Positions 34,343 to 42,673 of a DNA stretch of 64,000 nt are shown here, in pieces. Each line of letters opens with the position of its first letter. Position 1 is the first letter of the stretch. The DNA is from Muribaculaceae bacterium. Lineage in GTDB: Bacteria > Bacteroidota > Bacteroidia > Bacteroidales > Muribaculaceae. Both the position numbers and the translations under genes were made by a program. The DNA lies in NCBI GenBank assembly GCA_017451225.1, contig JAFSPZ010000018.1, positions 40,550 through 104,549 of the forward strand. The letters run 5' to 3'. The notes under the pieces were generated by a model. The model was not told the origin of the DNA. It worked only from the letters and a program-made list of their open reading frames with translations, and did no database searches.

Positions 34343-34378
34343 AAAAAACCACGGCTACTCTACTCAGAGTTACCGTGG
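34343..34378 (-). terminator. Terminator of rpmE
   Basis: CCACGG (34349-34354) pairs with CCGTGG (34373-34378), with inner pairing ACTCT/AGAGT. On the minus strand it is followed by TTTTTTGTC. It lies 28 bases downstream of the rpmE stop. Confidence 0.85.
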
Positions 34379-34406
34379 CTAATTTTTCAAAAAACGAAGA
34401 AGAGGA

Positions 34407-34661
34407 TTATTTCTTCTTGCGATCGCCGTAACGGCTCAAGAACTTATCAACACGACCAGCGGTGTCGACGAGTTTCTGCTTACCAGTGAAGAATGGGTGA
34501 GAAGAACTAGTAATCTCAAGCTTCACCAGTGGATAGGTCTTACCGTCAATCTCAATAGTCTCCTTAGTGTTAACTGTTGAGCGAGTGATGAAAACCTCTT
34601 CATTCGACATGTCCTTGAAAGCAACTTCGCGATAGTTGTCAGGATGGATACCTTGTTTCAT
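34407..34661 (-). CDS. rpmE2: 50S ribosomal protein L31, type B
   Basis: An 84-residue ribosomal protein of the large subunit. It begins [19 protein letters not shown] and contains [22 protein letters not shown], the conserved L31 core. It has the type B features: a longer chain and no CxxC zinc-ribbon cysteines, so it is the zinc-independent paralog form often used under zinc limitation or as the sole L31. The promoter at 34747-34777 and an approximately 78-base leader with two small hairpins precede it. Single-gene transcript with its own terminator. Confidence 0.96.
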   Translation of the reverse strand: MKQGIHPDNYREVAFKDMSNEEVFITRSTVNTKETIEIDGKTYPLVKLEITSSSHPFFTGKQKLVDTAGRVDKFLSRYGDRKKK

Positions 34662-34694
34662 TTTAAATATATATTTAATACGTTATACAATAAC

Positions 34695-34729
34695 AGTGTT
34701 GGTAAGACACCGGAGGCTTAAAGTCCTCT
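34695..34729 (-). promoter_or_regulatory. Structured leader of rpmE (possible L31 autoregulatory leader)
   Basis: Two adjacent short hairpins in the leader: GTGT/ACAC (34696-34710) and GAGG/CCTC (34713-34728). L31 genes in several phyla have autoregulatory leaders; whether this is one is an inference from position only. Confidence 0.3.
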
Positions 34730-34746
34730 AAAATTGTAATGGCGCG

Positions 34747-34777
34747 CAAAGGTACGAACTTTTTTTGAAACAGCAAA
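34747..34777 (-). promoter_or_regulatory. Promoter of rpmE
   Basis: Minus strand: TTTG (34774-34777), 19 bases, TACCTTTG (34747-34754). Predicted start near 34740. Confidence 0.82.
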
Positions 34778-34828
34778 ATTTTTATGAAATAAGTGTTTAA
34801 TAATTCTCTTTTTATAAAAAAATGTGGT

Positions 34829-34836
34829 TATCTTTG
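34829..34836 (+). promoter_or_regulatory. -7 element of the glycosidase-like lipoprotein gene
   Basis: TATCTTTG ending 8 bases before the chosen ATG at 34845. No good -33 element. It makes the upstream in-frame ATG at 34824 impossible as a start on this transcript. Confidence 0.55.
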
Positions 34837-34844
34837 CAATGCCA

Positions 34845-37478
34845 ATGCTCAAAAGTAGTAAAATAGCTGTTTTTCTCATGTTGTGGCTCATTTTTATGGT
34901 TGCCTCAACGATGACTTCTTGCGACTCCTTGAACATGCGTAATGAAATCATCGCTCAGAATGAGAACTACACGGTTACCGCCGACAGTGTCACTATGGGT
35001 GAATTCACAGCCTATGCCACTAGCGACAGAAGCATTGAAACAAACTACAAATCGGCCTCTATTGATTCTATCCCCAATGTACTAAAATTCAGACTTTCCA
35101 TTGGATCTCGCGATATAGAGCTGAAACCAGCACAATATCACTATATCGACCTAGACAGAGCTACCGACAGTATTGAAGTGAAAGCATTCACTGCCGACTC
35201 TGTAAAACTGAAATCAAATCACAATATTTCTATCCCCAACGCTTTAAGCCTGAAAATAGACATGAGCGATGTCACTCGGTCACTCAAAGAAAGGGATTTT
35301 TTCATCACACCTACTCACGATACCATATACTCTCAGGACATTAATCAAGCGTTGTTAGAAATGCGCATCGAGGTTGACAACCCATCTCTCTCGTTCAAGT
35401 CAAGAATCAGCGATGAGTGGTTAGACGACAATATATGCAGTGTGACTCTCGACCTGAAATCTGTCCTATCGCATCAGTCACGCAGTTACAACAACTGGAA
35501 GCTTGCAGATGAAAGCCTGCTCGACGGCATGCCCATTTACACGTCAAGACAACCTATTCTAAACGCACTCTACACAATGTCGCTCGAGCAGATTCTCTCA
35601 CAAGACGCAAACCAGTATTCTTCATTGATTGCTGGAGAGTGTTATTCTATATCCTTGTCGCTTGCCTATCTGCAACCCAAAGAGTCGATGGAACGTCTCA
35701 AGGCCATGGTTGTAGACAGCATAATAAGCACCGAAGATGGCAACCGAACCTACGCATCGCTCACCAACGACATGATGTGGGCACAAGCTGCATGGAGCGT
35801 ATATTGCTCTACCGGTGATAAAGGGTGGTTGAAATACAGCTATGAGGTTATTATCAAGAGTCTAAATCAAATCAAAGATCTTAACACAAGCTCCAAGACG
35901 AGCCTGTATAATGCTATTTGCCCTTACATCTCAAGTTACACATCGCAGTACTATCCATCATGGATGTCACCAAGCGACGCCTATGAGACAATCCCCTTGG
36001 TGGGCAACATTATCATGGAGCACACCTACCGCCTGCTAGGACAGATAGCCGATGAATTTGAGATGAATATAGATTACGACACACAAGCCGACCGCATTAA
36101 AGATGCAATAAACCACCGCCTGTGGAATGAATCGAAAGAGAACTACACACAATACATGTATGGCGGTGTGACACCTATCATGTCTCCTTGTGTCGACAAT
36201 ATGGGCCAGGCCATGAGTGTGTTGTGGGACATTGCCGATGACAACCGCGCCGAGGGTCTTATCAAAGAAACACCAGTGACCAGCTACGGCGTGCCTCTCA
36301 TATACCCCAATCGCACCAACACGGGTACTGGATTGAACAACACTGTCATTCCCATGGTCCAGGCTATCTGGAATTTGGCAGCTGCCAAGACCGGCAACAT
36401 GAGCATGTTGCGACGTGGATTTGGAGCGCTCATCTTTCAGCAAGCAATGGCAGCTTCGTGCGCCACTAGCTGCAATGCTACTACCGGGGCATTGTTGACA
36501 GGCAATAACCCACGTGGTAATGCTGCTGGAAACATAGCCATGGTGCTCAGAGTGATAGCTGGCCTCAACTATCTCCCCAACGGCATTGAGCTAAACCCCA
36601 AAGTGCCAGTGTGCTTCGACGGCACCAAGACCATTAAGAATCTAGTTTATCGCGATGCCATACTCAACATCACAATCAAGGGCACAGGCAATGACTGGAG
36701 CAAGATAACCCTCGACGGTAAGGAACTGGACTATAACTTCATTGATGGTTCTCTGAAAGGAGAGCACAAGATTGAAATAACAATGAACGACAACTATGCT
36801 GGTTCAGGAAAAATCACTCAAGCCCAAAAGATGACCATGCTTCCTGAAGAGCCACATTGGATGTGGGAAGGTAATTATGGAACCAACTATACCTACTCCA
36901 GTTCTCTAGGATACAAGATTCTGATAAACGGTGAGCCCATCTACGCCATGAATGATTCGGTGCTTGGAATTCGTGACACTGTCAGTTATAGGAATTACAG
37001 CATCGTTGCAATCAACAAATATGGCCAGGGTTATATTTCACAACCTCATTACATCACAGAAAGCGCCAAGTGCTACAGGTTCAGCAAGACGGCATCACAA
37101 CTGTCGATTGAAATGCCTAAATCCTTTAGGCATCAGCTCATTGAAGTTAGTGACGATTCAACATGGGTATCACTACCTGTGCGCACCGAAGAAGGTGGAG
37201 ATTATATTCTTGACGTGTTTTACTCCAACGGAAATGGAACGCCATCATTGTGGTCGCCATGCGATATGCTACAAATCTGGGCCAACAGCCACAACCAAGG
37301 AGTTGTTGTTGTTCCGCCTCAGGGCATGAATCAATGGTGCGCAATGCAATATAGCAGCCACCTGAAGGTGAGCTTACTCAAAGGTGACAACACAATCAAA
37401 CTTCGCCGCATACGCCCAAGTGCAACGATTGATGATGAGATTATCCTCCTCGACCATCTGAGGCTCATAAAACTTTGA
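34845..37478 (+). CDS. Lipoprotein with predicted six-hairpin glycosidase domain
   Basis: 877 residues from MLKSSKIAVFLML. The N-terminus is a lipoprotein signal with lipobox MTSC. Residues 30-260 are a beta-sandwich-like region, 260-600 a helical repeat domain with alternating Trp/Tyr-rich helices (MMWAQAAWSVYCSTGDKGWL, LVGNIIMEHTYRLLGQIADE, HRLWNESKENYTQYMYGG) that resembles an (alpha/alpha)6 six-hairpin glycoside hydrolase, then a C-terminal beta region. I could not assign a GH family; acidic residues in SPCVDNMGQAMSVLWDIADD are candidates for catalysis. Probably a surface or periplasmic glycan-processing enzyme. No SusC/SusD pair is nearby. Start chosen from promoter position; internal Met 12 codons later is possible. 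Confidence 0.68.
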   Translation: MLKSSKIAVFLMLWLIFMVASTMTSCDSLNMRNEIIAQNENYTVTADSVTMGEFTAYATSDRSIETNYKSASIDSIPNVLKFRLSIGSRDIELKPAQYHYIDLDRATDSIEVKAFTADSVKLKSNHNISIPNALSLKIDMSDVTRSLKERDFFITPTHDTIYSQDINQALLEMRIEVDNPSLSFKSRISDEWLDDNICSVTLDLKSVLSHQSRSYNNWKLADESLLDGMPIYTSRQPILNALYTMSLEQILSQDANQYSSLIAGECYSISLSLAYLQPKESMERLKAMVVDSIISTEDGNRTYASLTNDMMWAQAAWSVYCSTGDKGWLKYSYEVIIKSLNQIKDLNTSSKTSLYNAICPYISSYTSQYYPSWMSPSDAYETIPLVGNIIMEHTYRLLGQIADEFEMNIDYDTQADRIKDAINHRLWNESKENYTQYMYGGVTPIMSPCVDNMGQAMSVLWDIADDNRAEGLIKETPVTSYGVPLIYPNRTNTGTGLNNTVIPMVQAIWNLAAAKTGNMSMLRRGFGALIFQQAMAASCATSCNATTGALLTGNNPRGNAAGNIAMVLRVIAGLNYLPNGIELNPKVPVCFDGTKTIKNLVYRDAILNITIKGTGNDWSKITLDGKELDYNFIDGSLKGEHKIEITMNDNYAGSGKITQAQKMTMLPEEPHWMWEGNYGTNYTYSSSLGYKILINGEPIYAMNDSVLGIRDTVSYRNYSIVAINKYGQGYISQPHYITESAKCYRFSKTASQLSIEMPKSFRHQLIEVSDDSTWVSLPVRTEEGGDYILDVFYSNGNGTPSLWSPCDMLQIWANSHNQGVVVVPPQGMNQWCAMQYSSHLKVSLLKGDNTIKLRRIRPSATIDDEIILLDHLRLIKL

Positions 37479-37524
37479 CCACACAAGAGAAATACAATTA
37501 GGCACATTCTTCTGAAACACAGAA

Positions 37525-37559
37525 ATCCCCCATCGGCTCAAATCACCAATGGGGGATTA
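37525..37559. terminator. Bidirectional terminator between convergent lipoprotein genes
   Basis: AATCCCCCAT (37525-37534) pairs with ATGGGGGATT (37550-37559). It separates the glycosidase-like gene from the leftward lipoprotein gene. Confidence 0.8.
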
Positions 37560-37579
37560 ATATCATTGTAGAGGTATAT

Positions 37580-38251
37580 TTAGTTCCTAACGTTAGTGGT
37601 ATCACCCTCTGCCTTACGAGCCTCGGCTTCCTTATCTATTTGTGCTTTTGCCGATCTCAGCTTGTTGCGAAGTTTCTCAAACATATTACGGTCGATAGTA
37701 GCACATGACTCAAAACTCTTGTCATAGAGGTTTATGGGCTCAGTTGTACCAGAAATGATTTTCTCGAACTCCTCGTAGCTGATTTTCTTATCGATTAAGT
37801 CCTGTGCAGCCTTGCGAGCCTTGCCATCTTCAATCTTATACAAGACAAAGTTAGGTGTATTGTCTTTTGACAAACTTTCGTAAGTGGGTTCCTGTCCCAT
37901 TCCTTCTAGGGTATTTACATCATCGCCTGTGGTAATCACTGAACCGCGGCCGTTACTGTCATCGGGGGGCACTGCAGTGCTCTCATCCCCTTCACAAGCC
38001 TCGGAGTTTCCTTCATTCTCCTTTATGAAACGATAAGTTTTCTCAAATTCCGAGAATATGGGATAGAAACGTGCTTCAGAATATTTTTCAAAGGCCTTGT
38101 TATAGGCGCCATTATCATCCTCAGCATCGATAAAGCTCACTTTGGGCTCGTCGCCCAACTTGTCAACATAGATATACATGGGGCCTTTTTTACAGCCGGT
38201 CACAGCCATCGCAACCAGCAAGGCCATGAGGAGGAGATTGTATTTTTTCAT
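37580..38251 (-). CDS. Lipoprotein of unknown function
   Basis: A 223-residue lipoprotein with signal MKKYNLLLMALLVAMAVTGC and lipobox cysteine 20. The mature part is charged and lacks recognisable domains: FSEFEKTYRFIKENEGN, an acidic, Ser/Gly-rich middle (STAVPPDDSNGRGSVITTGDD) and a C-terminal helix rich in Lys, Glu and Ala (LRNKLRSAKAQIDKEAEARK) likely to be a coiled coil. It has its own promoter (38284-38313). It may be species- or family-restricted. No function is proposed. Confidence 0.7.
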   Translation of the reverse strand: MKKYNLLLMALLVAMAVTGCKKGPMYIYVDKLGDEPKVSFIDAEDDNGAYNKAFEKYSEARFYPIFSEFEKTYRFIKENEGNSEACEGDESTAVPPDDSNGRGSVITTGDDVNTLEGMGQEPTYESLSKDNTPNFVLYKIEDGKARKAAQDLIDKKISYEEFEKIISGTTEPINLYDKSFESCATIDRNMFEKLRNKLRSAKAQIDKEAEARKAEGDTTNVRN

Positions 38252-38283
38252 AAATTTATGTCTATTTATAAAAATTAATCATG

Positions 38284-38313
38284 CAAAGATATGAACTTTT
38301 TTCTTTTTTCAAA
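38284..38313 (-). promoter_or_regulatory. Promoter of the 223-residue lipoprotein gene
   Basis: Minus strand: TTTG (38310-38313), 18 bases, TATCTTTG (38284-38291). Leader about 25 bases. Confidence 0.62.
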
Positions 38314-38359
38314 AATCAAAGCTGTAGATAATTGTAAAACAACGATAAAAAAGACAAAA

Positions 38360-38995
38360 TCATCGACTATTTGTCACTTTTTTAAGGTATTCGGGACGCA
38401 ATTCGTTTACATATCGCTCTAAAATTATGCGCGAAGAGATAGAGCCACGATTTATCGCTGCCAGAGTGATTCGTTCCAATGAATCGGCAAGGATGCTGTC
38501 TTGTGCCAGGAATTTATGCTCTATACTCATGGATATTAGCGAATCGGAAGTCACCGTGCTGCGATAACGGTCAAGAACGGCACGCCTAGCTGCAAGCAGT
38601 GCTTTACGCTGCTTGAGAAAACCGAAATATTCATGATTGAGATCTCCTCCCGACACGGTTACCGAGCGAGGCGTAATGTTGATCTGTGTTTCGCCTTGCT
38701 CAAGGACAAAATAAAAAGGTGTGCTGTCGTTACTGAACTTTAAGAATGCGACACTAGGTTTCTCGATTTGACCATCAAAGAGATATGCCCCAGTAGCACT
38801 ATCAACAGCTACTGTAGCCACCTTATAGACCCGGTTATAATCATCCTCCAGCAAAAAAAGTGAAACACTATCGGGAGCCAGAGTCTTGTCAATAGAACAT
38901 GTGAGCTTATATGGAGAGTCGTTTAGACTCTCTACGCAACTTGAAACCATGCTAAGCGCTGCACAAGCCAAGACTAGTCGAAGTAAATATTTCAT
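38360..38995 (-). CDS. DUF4369 domain lipoprotein
   Basis: 211 residues. Lipoprotein signal MKYLLRLVLACAALSMVSSC with lipobox cysteine 20. The mature N-terminal half (YKLTCSIDKTLAPDSVSLFLLEDD, VDSATGAYLFDGQIEKPSVAFLKF) matches DUF4369, the beta-sandwich usually found N-terminal to a thioredoxin-like disulfide reductase in Bacteroidota. Here the thioredoxin domain is missing: after a helical segment with RKALLAARRAVLDRY the protein ends, so it is a DUF4369-only form. It is 30 bases upstream of the end of the MscS gene in the same direction and may be in its operon. Likely periplasmic or outer-membrane bound. Confidence 0.78.
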   Translation of the reverse strand: MKYLLRLVLACAALSMVSSCVESLNDSPYKLTCSIDKTLAPDSVSLFLLEDDYNRVYKVATVAVDSATGAYLFDGQIEKPSVAFLKFSNDSTPFYFVLEQGETQINITPRSVTVSGGDLNHEYFGFLKQRKALLAARRAVLDRYRSTVTSDSLISMSIEHKFLAQDSILADSLERITLAAINRGSISSRIILERYVNELRPEYLKKVTNSR

Positions 38996-39025
38996 TATAA
39001 AATGTTTTTTGTTGCTTAATGCTGC

Positions 39026-40153
39026 CTATTTATCTAAATGCACATCCATTTGCGGGAACGGGAAGTGGAGTCCATTGAGTGGCAACTGCTTGTAGATTGC
39101 CTCGTTGACGCTATAGTATGCCGGCCAATAATCGGCATGTTTTACCCAAGCTCTTACCACCAGTGTAACGGCACTGTCGTCAAGGCTCTCTACCGACACG
39201 CTGGGAGTATATTCCACCTTGGGCATCTTGTCGTCAAGCTCACGGCGTTTCTCCTCACGCCATTCGGCAGCTTTCTCCTGCAGTTGCTTGTGACGATAGA
39301 TCCATCGTTGAAGCCAAGCCCCTTTTTTCTCCTCGTCATTACCAGCAACGACAGGCTCTTCTTTTACCTTCTTGTGGTCATTCTCGGTACCAGGTTTGAG
39401 AAGCAGCTCGTTAGCATCAATTATTCCAAGAATAACCTCACGCGCACGATCCACATTATCGCCATAACTGATTCCAACACGCCACTCCAGCCGCCTAGCA
39501 TGTTCTTTGGAGTAGTTATTGATTGTTCCTGTTGACAATCCCCCGTTGGGGATGATTATCGACTCGTTGTTATAGGTGGTGATTATGGTATGGAAAATTT
39601 GAATTTCCTTGACTGTTCCTTTATGAGTCTCAAACTCGATATAGTCGCCCACACGATAAGGCTTCAGTAGCAAGATTAGCACACCACCAGCAAAGTTCTG
39701 CAGTGTACCACTGAATGCCATACCAATCGCGATACCTGCCGAGGCAAAAATGGCGATAAACGAACTCGTCTCAATACCCATGATGCTGATGACGATGATG
39801 GCGAGTAAGAAGAAAAATGTGATTTTGAACAAACTCTGCAAGAACGTGGTCAAAGAGCGATCAACATCGCGCGCAACCATGATAGAACGGAACAGGTTGT
39901 GGGTCTTAACAATCAAAAAACGACCAATAAGAAACACCAGCACCGCAGCTATAATGCGCAAAGCAAGTGACACTCCTGTATCGGTCAGTTGCGTAATCAC
40001 CTCGTTCCAGTCAAAGTTCTTGATTCCCTCATGAATCTTACCAGGTGTAACATTGGCTAGCGAATCGGGCAGTGTCGAGAACTTCTTTGTGATATTAGCC
40101 AGCGAATCGGCAACTGCCTGCTGACTTTGAAGTAATATTGTCGATAATGTCAT
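39026..40153 (-). CDS. MscS-family mechanosensitive ion channel
   Basis: 375 residues from MTLSTILLQSQQAVADSLAN; longer frames start before the promoter. After an amphipathic N-terminal stretch there are three transmembrane segments (about 55-160), then the pore-lining helix ASAGIAIGMAFSGTLQNFAGGVLIL with Ala/Gly packing pattern typical of MscS TM3, then the cytoplasmic beta domain (KPYRVGDYIEFETHKGTVKEIQIFHT, IIPNGGLSTGTINNYS). A charged insert in the C-terminal domain (EEPVVAGNDEEKKGAWLQRW) is longer than in E. coli MscS (286 residues). Releases solutes on hypo-osmotic shock. Confidence 0.9.
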   Translation of the reverse strand: MTLSTILLQSQQAVADSLANITKKFSTLPDSLANVTPGKIHEGIKNFDWNEVITQLTDTGVSLALRIIAAVLVFLIGRFLIVKTHNLFRSIMVARDVDRSLTTFLQSLFKITFFFLLAIIVISIMGIETSSFIAIFASAGIAIGMAFSGTLQNFAGGVLILLLKPYRVGDYIEFETHKGTVKEIQIFHTIITTYNNESIIIPNGGLSTGTINNYSKEHARRLEWRVGISYGDNVDRAREVILGIIDANELLLKPGTENDHKKVKEEPVVAGNDEEKKGAWLQRWIYRHKQLQEKAAEWREEKRRELDDKMPKVEYTPSVSVESLDDSAVTLVVRAWVKHADYWPAYYSVNEAIYKQLPLNGLHFPFPQMDVHLDK

Positions 40154-40171
40154 ATTCTTTAGTTTTAAATG

Positions 40172-40179
40172 CAAAAGTA
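40172..40179 (-). promoter_or_regulatory. -7 element of the MscS channel gene
   Basis: Minus-strand TACTTTTG, 18 bases before the ATG at 40153, in the same GTTACTTTTGCAT context as at 15.03 kb. -33 unclear. Confidence 0.55.
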
Positions 40180-40242
40180 ACACATTCTTGCCAACTTACG
40201 AACAAAGAAGGCAAAATTTATCTAAAAATATTAAAACCATGC

Positions 40243-40272
40243 TTTGTATCTTAGCTTTGAATACTAACTTTG
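40243..40272 (+). promoter_or_regulatory. Promoter of the TPR protein gene
   Basis: TTTG (40243-40246), 18 bases, TAACTTTG (40265-40272); leader about 14 bases to the ATG at 40293. Confidence 0.68.
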
Positions 40273-40292
40273 CCACATTAAATCTTTAAAAC

Positions 40293-41216
40293 ATGAAACG
40301 TTTAATAAACATCATATTGATGATTGCCGTGGCACTCGGAGCTGCAGCACAGGCTATTCAGTCAATCAACGAGCGCAACATGAAATTTGAAAAAGGTGTC
40401 AAGCCCGACCCCATCAAGGTAAAACCGCCTGTTGATTATTCAATTCCGGTTGACACGACCACCGTCTACTATGCTTTTGTTGATTCGGCACAGCATTGCA
40501 TCAACAATAATAATTGGGCAAAGGCCGAGCATTTTTTCCTTGAAGCAATCAAGAGTGAGCCTTCTAATCCCAACAACACGCTTCTGCTTTCAAACATGGC
40601 AACCATTCAACGACGACAGGGGCGGCTTGAGGAGGCTATAAAGAACTACACTCTCGCCATCAACATCACGCCTAATGCCGTCACTCTGCTTCACAACCGT
40701 GCCGCTGTCTACATCCTTGTCGACAGCATTGTACTTGCCCAAGCCGACTACGAACGCATCATGATGCTTGACGAGAGCGACGTTGAATCGCGATACACAC
40801 ACGGCATGCTGGCACTAGAGATGGGCGACAATAAAACTGCCGAAAAAAACTTCGAAGACATTTTGCGAATAAACCCCAACTCGGGTTTGGCAAAGCAAGG
40901 ACAAGGGTTTCTTAACAAACACGCGGGAAACTATGCTAAAGCGATAGAGTGCTTCGGTGAAGTAATTAAAGTAAAACCTAGCTCTACCCTACTTGCCAAT
41001 CGAGCAGACTGCTACCTTGCAACAAAACAGCTAAACGAGGCATCACTCGACATCTCCAATGCCCTTGAACTTGACCCAGATGACCCTTACATCTACATCC
41101 TGCGAGCCAAGCTCAACAAACTGCGCTACAACCGCGACGATATGGACCGCGACATCAAGCTCGCAATCGCTCACGGCATCCCTGAAGTCGAAGCCAAGGC
41201 CCTACTGGGAGAATAA
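40293..41216 (+). CDS. Exported tetratricopeptide-repeat protein
   Basis: 307 residues. A signal peptide (MKRLINIILMIAVALGAAAQA) precedes an N-terminal linker and at least five TPR units between residues 65 and 295, for example NTLLLSNMATIQRRQGRLEE, YTHGMLALEMGDNKTAEKNF and LLANRADCYLATKQLNEASL. Spacing of Gly/Ala, Tyr and Pro fits canonical 34-residue TPRs. Such proteins scaffold periplasmic or outer-membrane assemblies; no partner can be named. It is followed after 87 bases by the HU-CCDC81/SPOR gene, which has its own promoter. Confidence 0.85.
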   Translation: MKRLINIILMIAVALGAAAQAIQSINERNMKFEKGVKPDPIKVKPPVDYSIPVDTTTVYYAFVDSAQHCINNNNWAKAEHFFLEAIKSEPSNPNNTLLLSNMATIQRRQGRLEEAIKNYTLAINITPNAVTLLHNRAAVYILVDSIVLAQADYERIMMLDESDVESRYTHGMLALEMGDNKTAEKNFEDILRINPNSGLAKQGQGFLNKHAGNYAKAIECFGEVIKVKPSSTLLANRADCYLATKQLNEASLDISNALELDPDDPYIYILRAKLNKLRYNRDDMDRDIKLAIAHGIPEVEAKALLGE

Positions 41217-41294
41217 GCTCCTGGAGTTTCAAACAATGAGAAAAATATGTCGCAAAATTTAATGCCTTCTGTTGCATAAATAAAGGGAAGTTTG

Positions 41295-41302
41295 TACCTT
41301 TG
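41295..41302 (+). promoter_or_regulatory. -7 element abutting the HU-CCDC81/SPOR start codon
   Basis: TACCTTTG followed by C and then two ATG codons (41304, 41307); transcription would start at or inside the start codons. Confidence 0.55.
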
Positions 41303-41303
41303 C

Positions 41304-42257
41304 ATGATGATTTCGCTTATTCAACACATAGAATATCTGATGATGTATCACGATTGCGTAGTGGTCCCTGGATGGGGAGCGCTTATAGCAAACTATAGGT
41401 CATCGGAGGTTAATGGCAACAGTTTTGAGCAACCCAGGCGAATAATAAGCTTCAACTCAAGCATTACTCATAACGACGGGATTATTGCAAATTCTATCTC
41501 ACGCCGTCATGCAATGACTTATGACCAAGCTTGCGAGCTCATTTCCACCAATGTGCGAGCATGGCGCCAGCAACTAGCTTCGGGCGCAGAAGTAGCTTTT
41601 GGCCATGTGGGTTATTTCAAACTGACCCCTGAGAAAAAGCTTGACTTCATGCCCATGAATGGCAGCATAGCACTTGATGAATTCTTTGGTCTGAGCCCCA
41701 TCAACATCAAGCCTCAGGTTCAAAGCGTCGACACTACAGCCATTGTAACGCCTCAATTGATAACTTGGCGTGACCGCATCAGAGTGGCAGCTTCTGCTGC
41801 TGCAATCCTTGCCTTGGGTTTCTTGTTCTCAACGCCTGCAATCTTTAACGCATCAACACAAACCGCAAGTCTCAATATTGTGGAGTTGAAAACTCAGCCA
41901 TCGCACGACTTTGACGTAAAGCCAGCCTCACAATCCACTAGCAACGACACGAAGATTGCCATTATCAATGAGAATAAGGCCCAAGAAGAGAAAACAACTT
42001 TTGAGTCACCATTCAACGATGGCATGCCATGCAACGGCAGCTACTCGCTCGTTATAAACACCTGCCACAACCAGCAACGCGCTGAGCAGATGATTGATTA
42101 CTATGCCAAACATGGTATAAAGACTATTGTGGTCACTCGCGGAAACTACCATGACATTGTTGTTGCTCAAAGTGACGACAAGCAAGAACTGAAAGAAGCC
42201 AAGCAATTGCTACCCAAACGATTCCAAAAAGCATGGGTGAGCAAAAAGAAATCTTAA
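41304..42257 (+). CDS. HU-CCDC81/SPOR domain membrane protein
   Basis: 317 residues. The N-terminal 125 residues (ISLIQHIEYLMMYHDCVVVPGWGALI, then FNSSITHNDGIIANSIS and VAFGHVGYFKLTPE) match the tandem HU-CCDC81 bacterial domains, DNA/peptidoglycan-associated HU folds. A single transmembrane helix follows (about 160-182, VAASAAAILALGFLFS), then a linker and a C-terminal SPOR domain (YSLVINTCHNQQRAEQMIDY, IVVTRGNYHDIVVAQ) that binds denuded peptidoglycan at division sites. So the protein would span the inner membrane with HU domains in the cytoplasm. The -7 element ends one base before the first ATG, implying a leaderless mRNA; an in-frame TTG at 41292 is inside the promoter and rejected. Confidence 0.87.
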   Translation: MMISLIQHIEYLMMYHDCVVVPGWGALIANYRSSEVNGNSFEQPRRIISFNSSITHNDGIIANSISRRHAMTYDQACELISTNVRAWRQQLASGAEVAFGHVGYFKLTPEKKLDFMPMNGSIALDEFFGLSPINIKPQVQSVDTTAIVTPQLITWRDRIRVAASAAAILALGFLFSTPAIFNASTQTASLNIVELKTQPSHDFDVKPASQSTSNDTKIAIINENKAQEEKTTFESPFNDGMPCNGSYSLVINTCHNQQRAEQMIDYYAKHGIKTIVVTRGNYHDIVVAQSDDKQELKEAKQLLPKRFQKAWVSKKKS

Positions 42258-42285
42258 TATAATCTTTTAATCAAGATAAAAATAC

Positions 42286-42320
42286 AGGTGGCACTTGAAC
42301 ATGATGTTCAAGTGCCACCT
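42286..42320. terminator. Bidirectional terminator after the HU/SPOR gene
   Basis: Perfect 15-bp stem AGGTGGCACTTGAAC (42286-42300), loop ATGAT, GTTCAAGTGCCACCT (42306-42320), between convergent genes. Confidence 0.85.
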
Positions 42321-42356
42321 TATCAATCAATATATAAACATCGCAAACATTAATTA

Positions 42357-42542
42357 TCAGTGATGATGTCCTGGATGATGGTGATGATGTGGTGGTGGAG
42401 GAGGAGGCGGTCCAGGACGGCCACGATAGGGATAATCGTAGTAATATCCGTCGTCATACCAGTATGGGCTGCACGAAGTAACTGCTACCGATGTCAGTAT
42501 CGAGAGCAGAATTGCAACTATCAACGTTTTTCTCTTTTTCAT
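42357..42542 (-). CDS. His/Pro/Tyr-rich mini-lipoprotein
   Basis: A 61-residue lipoprotein. Residues 1-24 are a signal (MKKRKTLIVAILLSILTSVAVTSC) with lipobox cysteine 24. The mature 37 residues are extreme in composition: a Tyr/Asp patch (SPYWYDDGYYYDYPYRG), seven consecutive prolines, five histidines, and a terminal PGHHH. Poly-His tails of exported proteins often bind nickel, zinc or copper, so a metal-binding or periplasmic-buffering role is possible; the Tyr patch may self-associate. Similar short Tyr-Pro-His lipoproteins occur in Bacteroidota. Strong signal peptide and stop-to-terminator spacing support a real gene. Confidence 0.72.
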   Translation of the reverse strand: MKKRKTLIVAILLSILTSVAVTSCSPYWYDDGYYYDYPYRGRPGPPPPPPPHHHHHPGHHH

Positions 42543-42673
42543 TTTCTATCAGTTTTGATGAATGAATAAATCGGTTTTCTTTGTCTTTTTTGACAATAAT
42601 AAAACACAAAAGTTTACAATCACTGCATCAAAAGATAGACATAATAGACAAACATAACTATTTTATCGACAAA

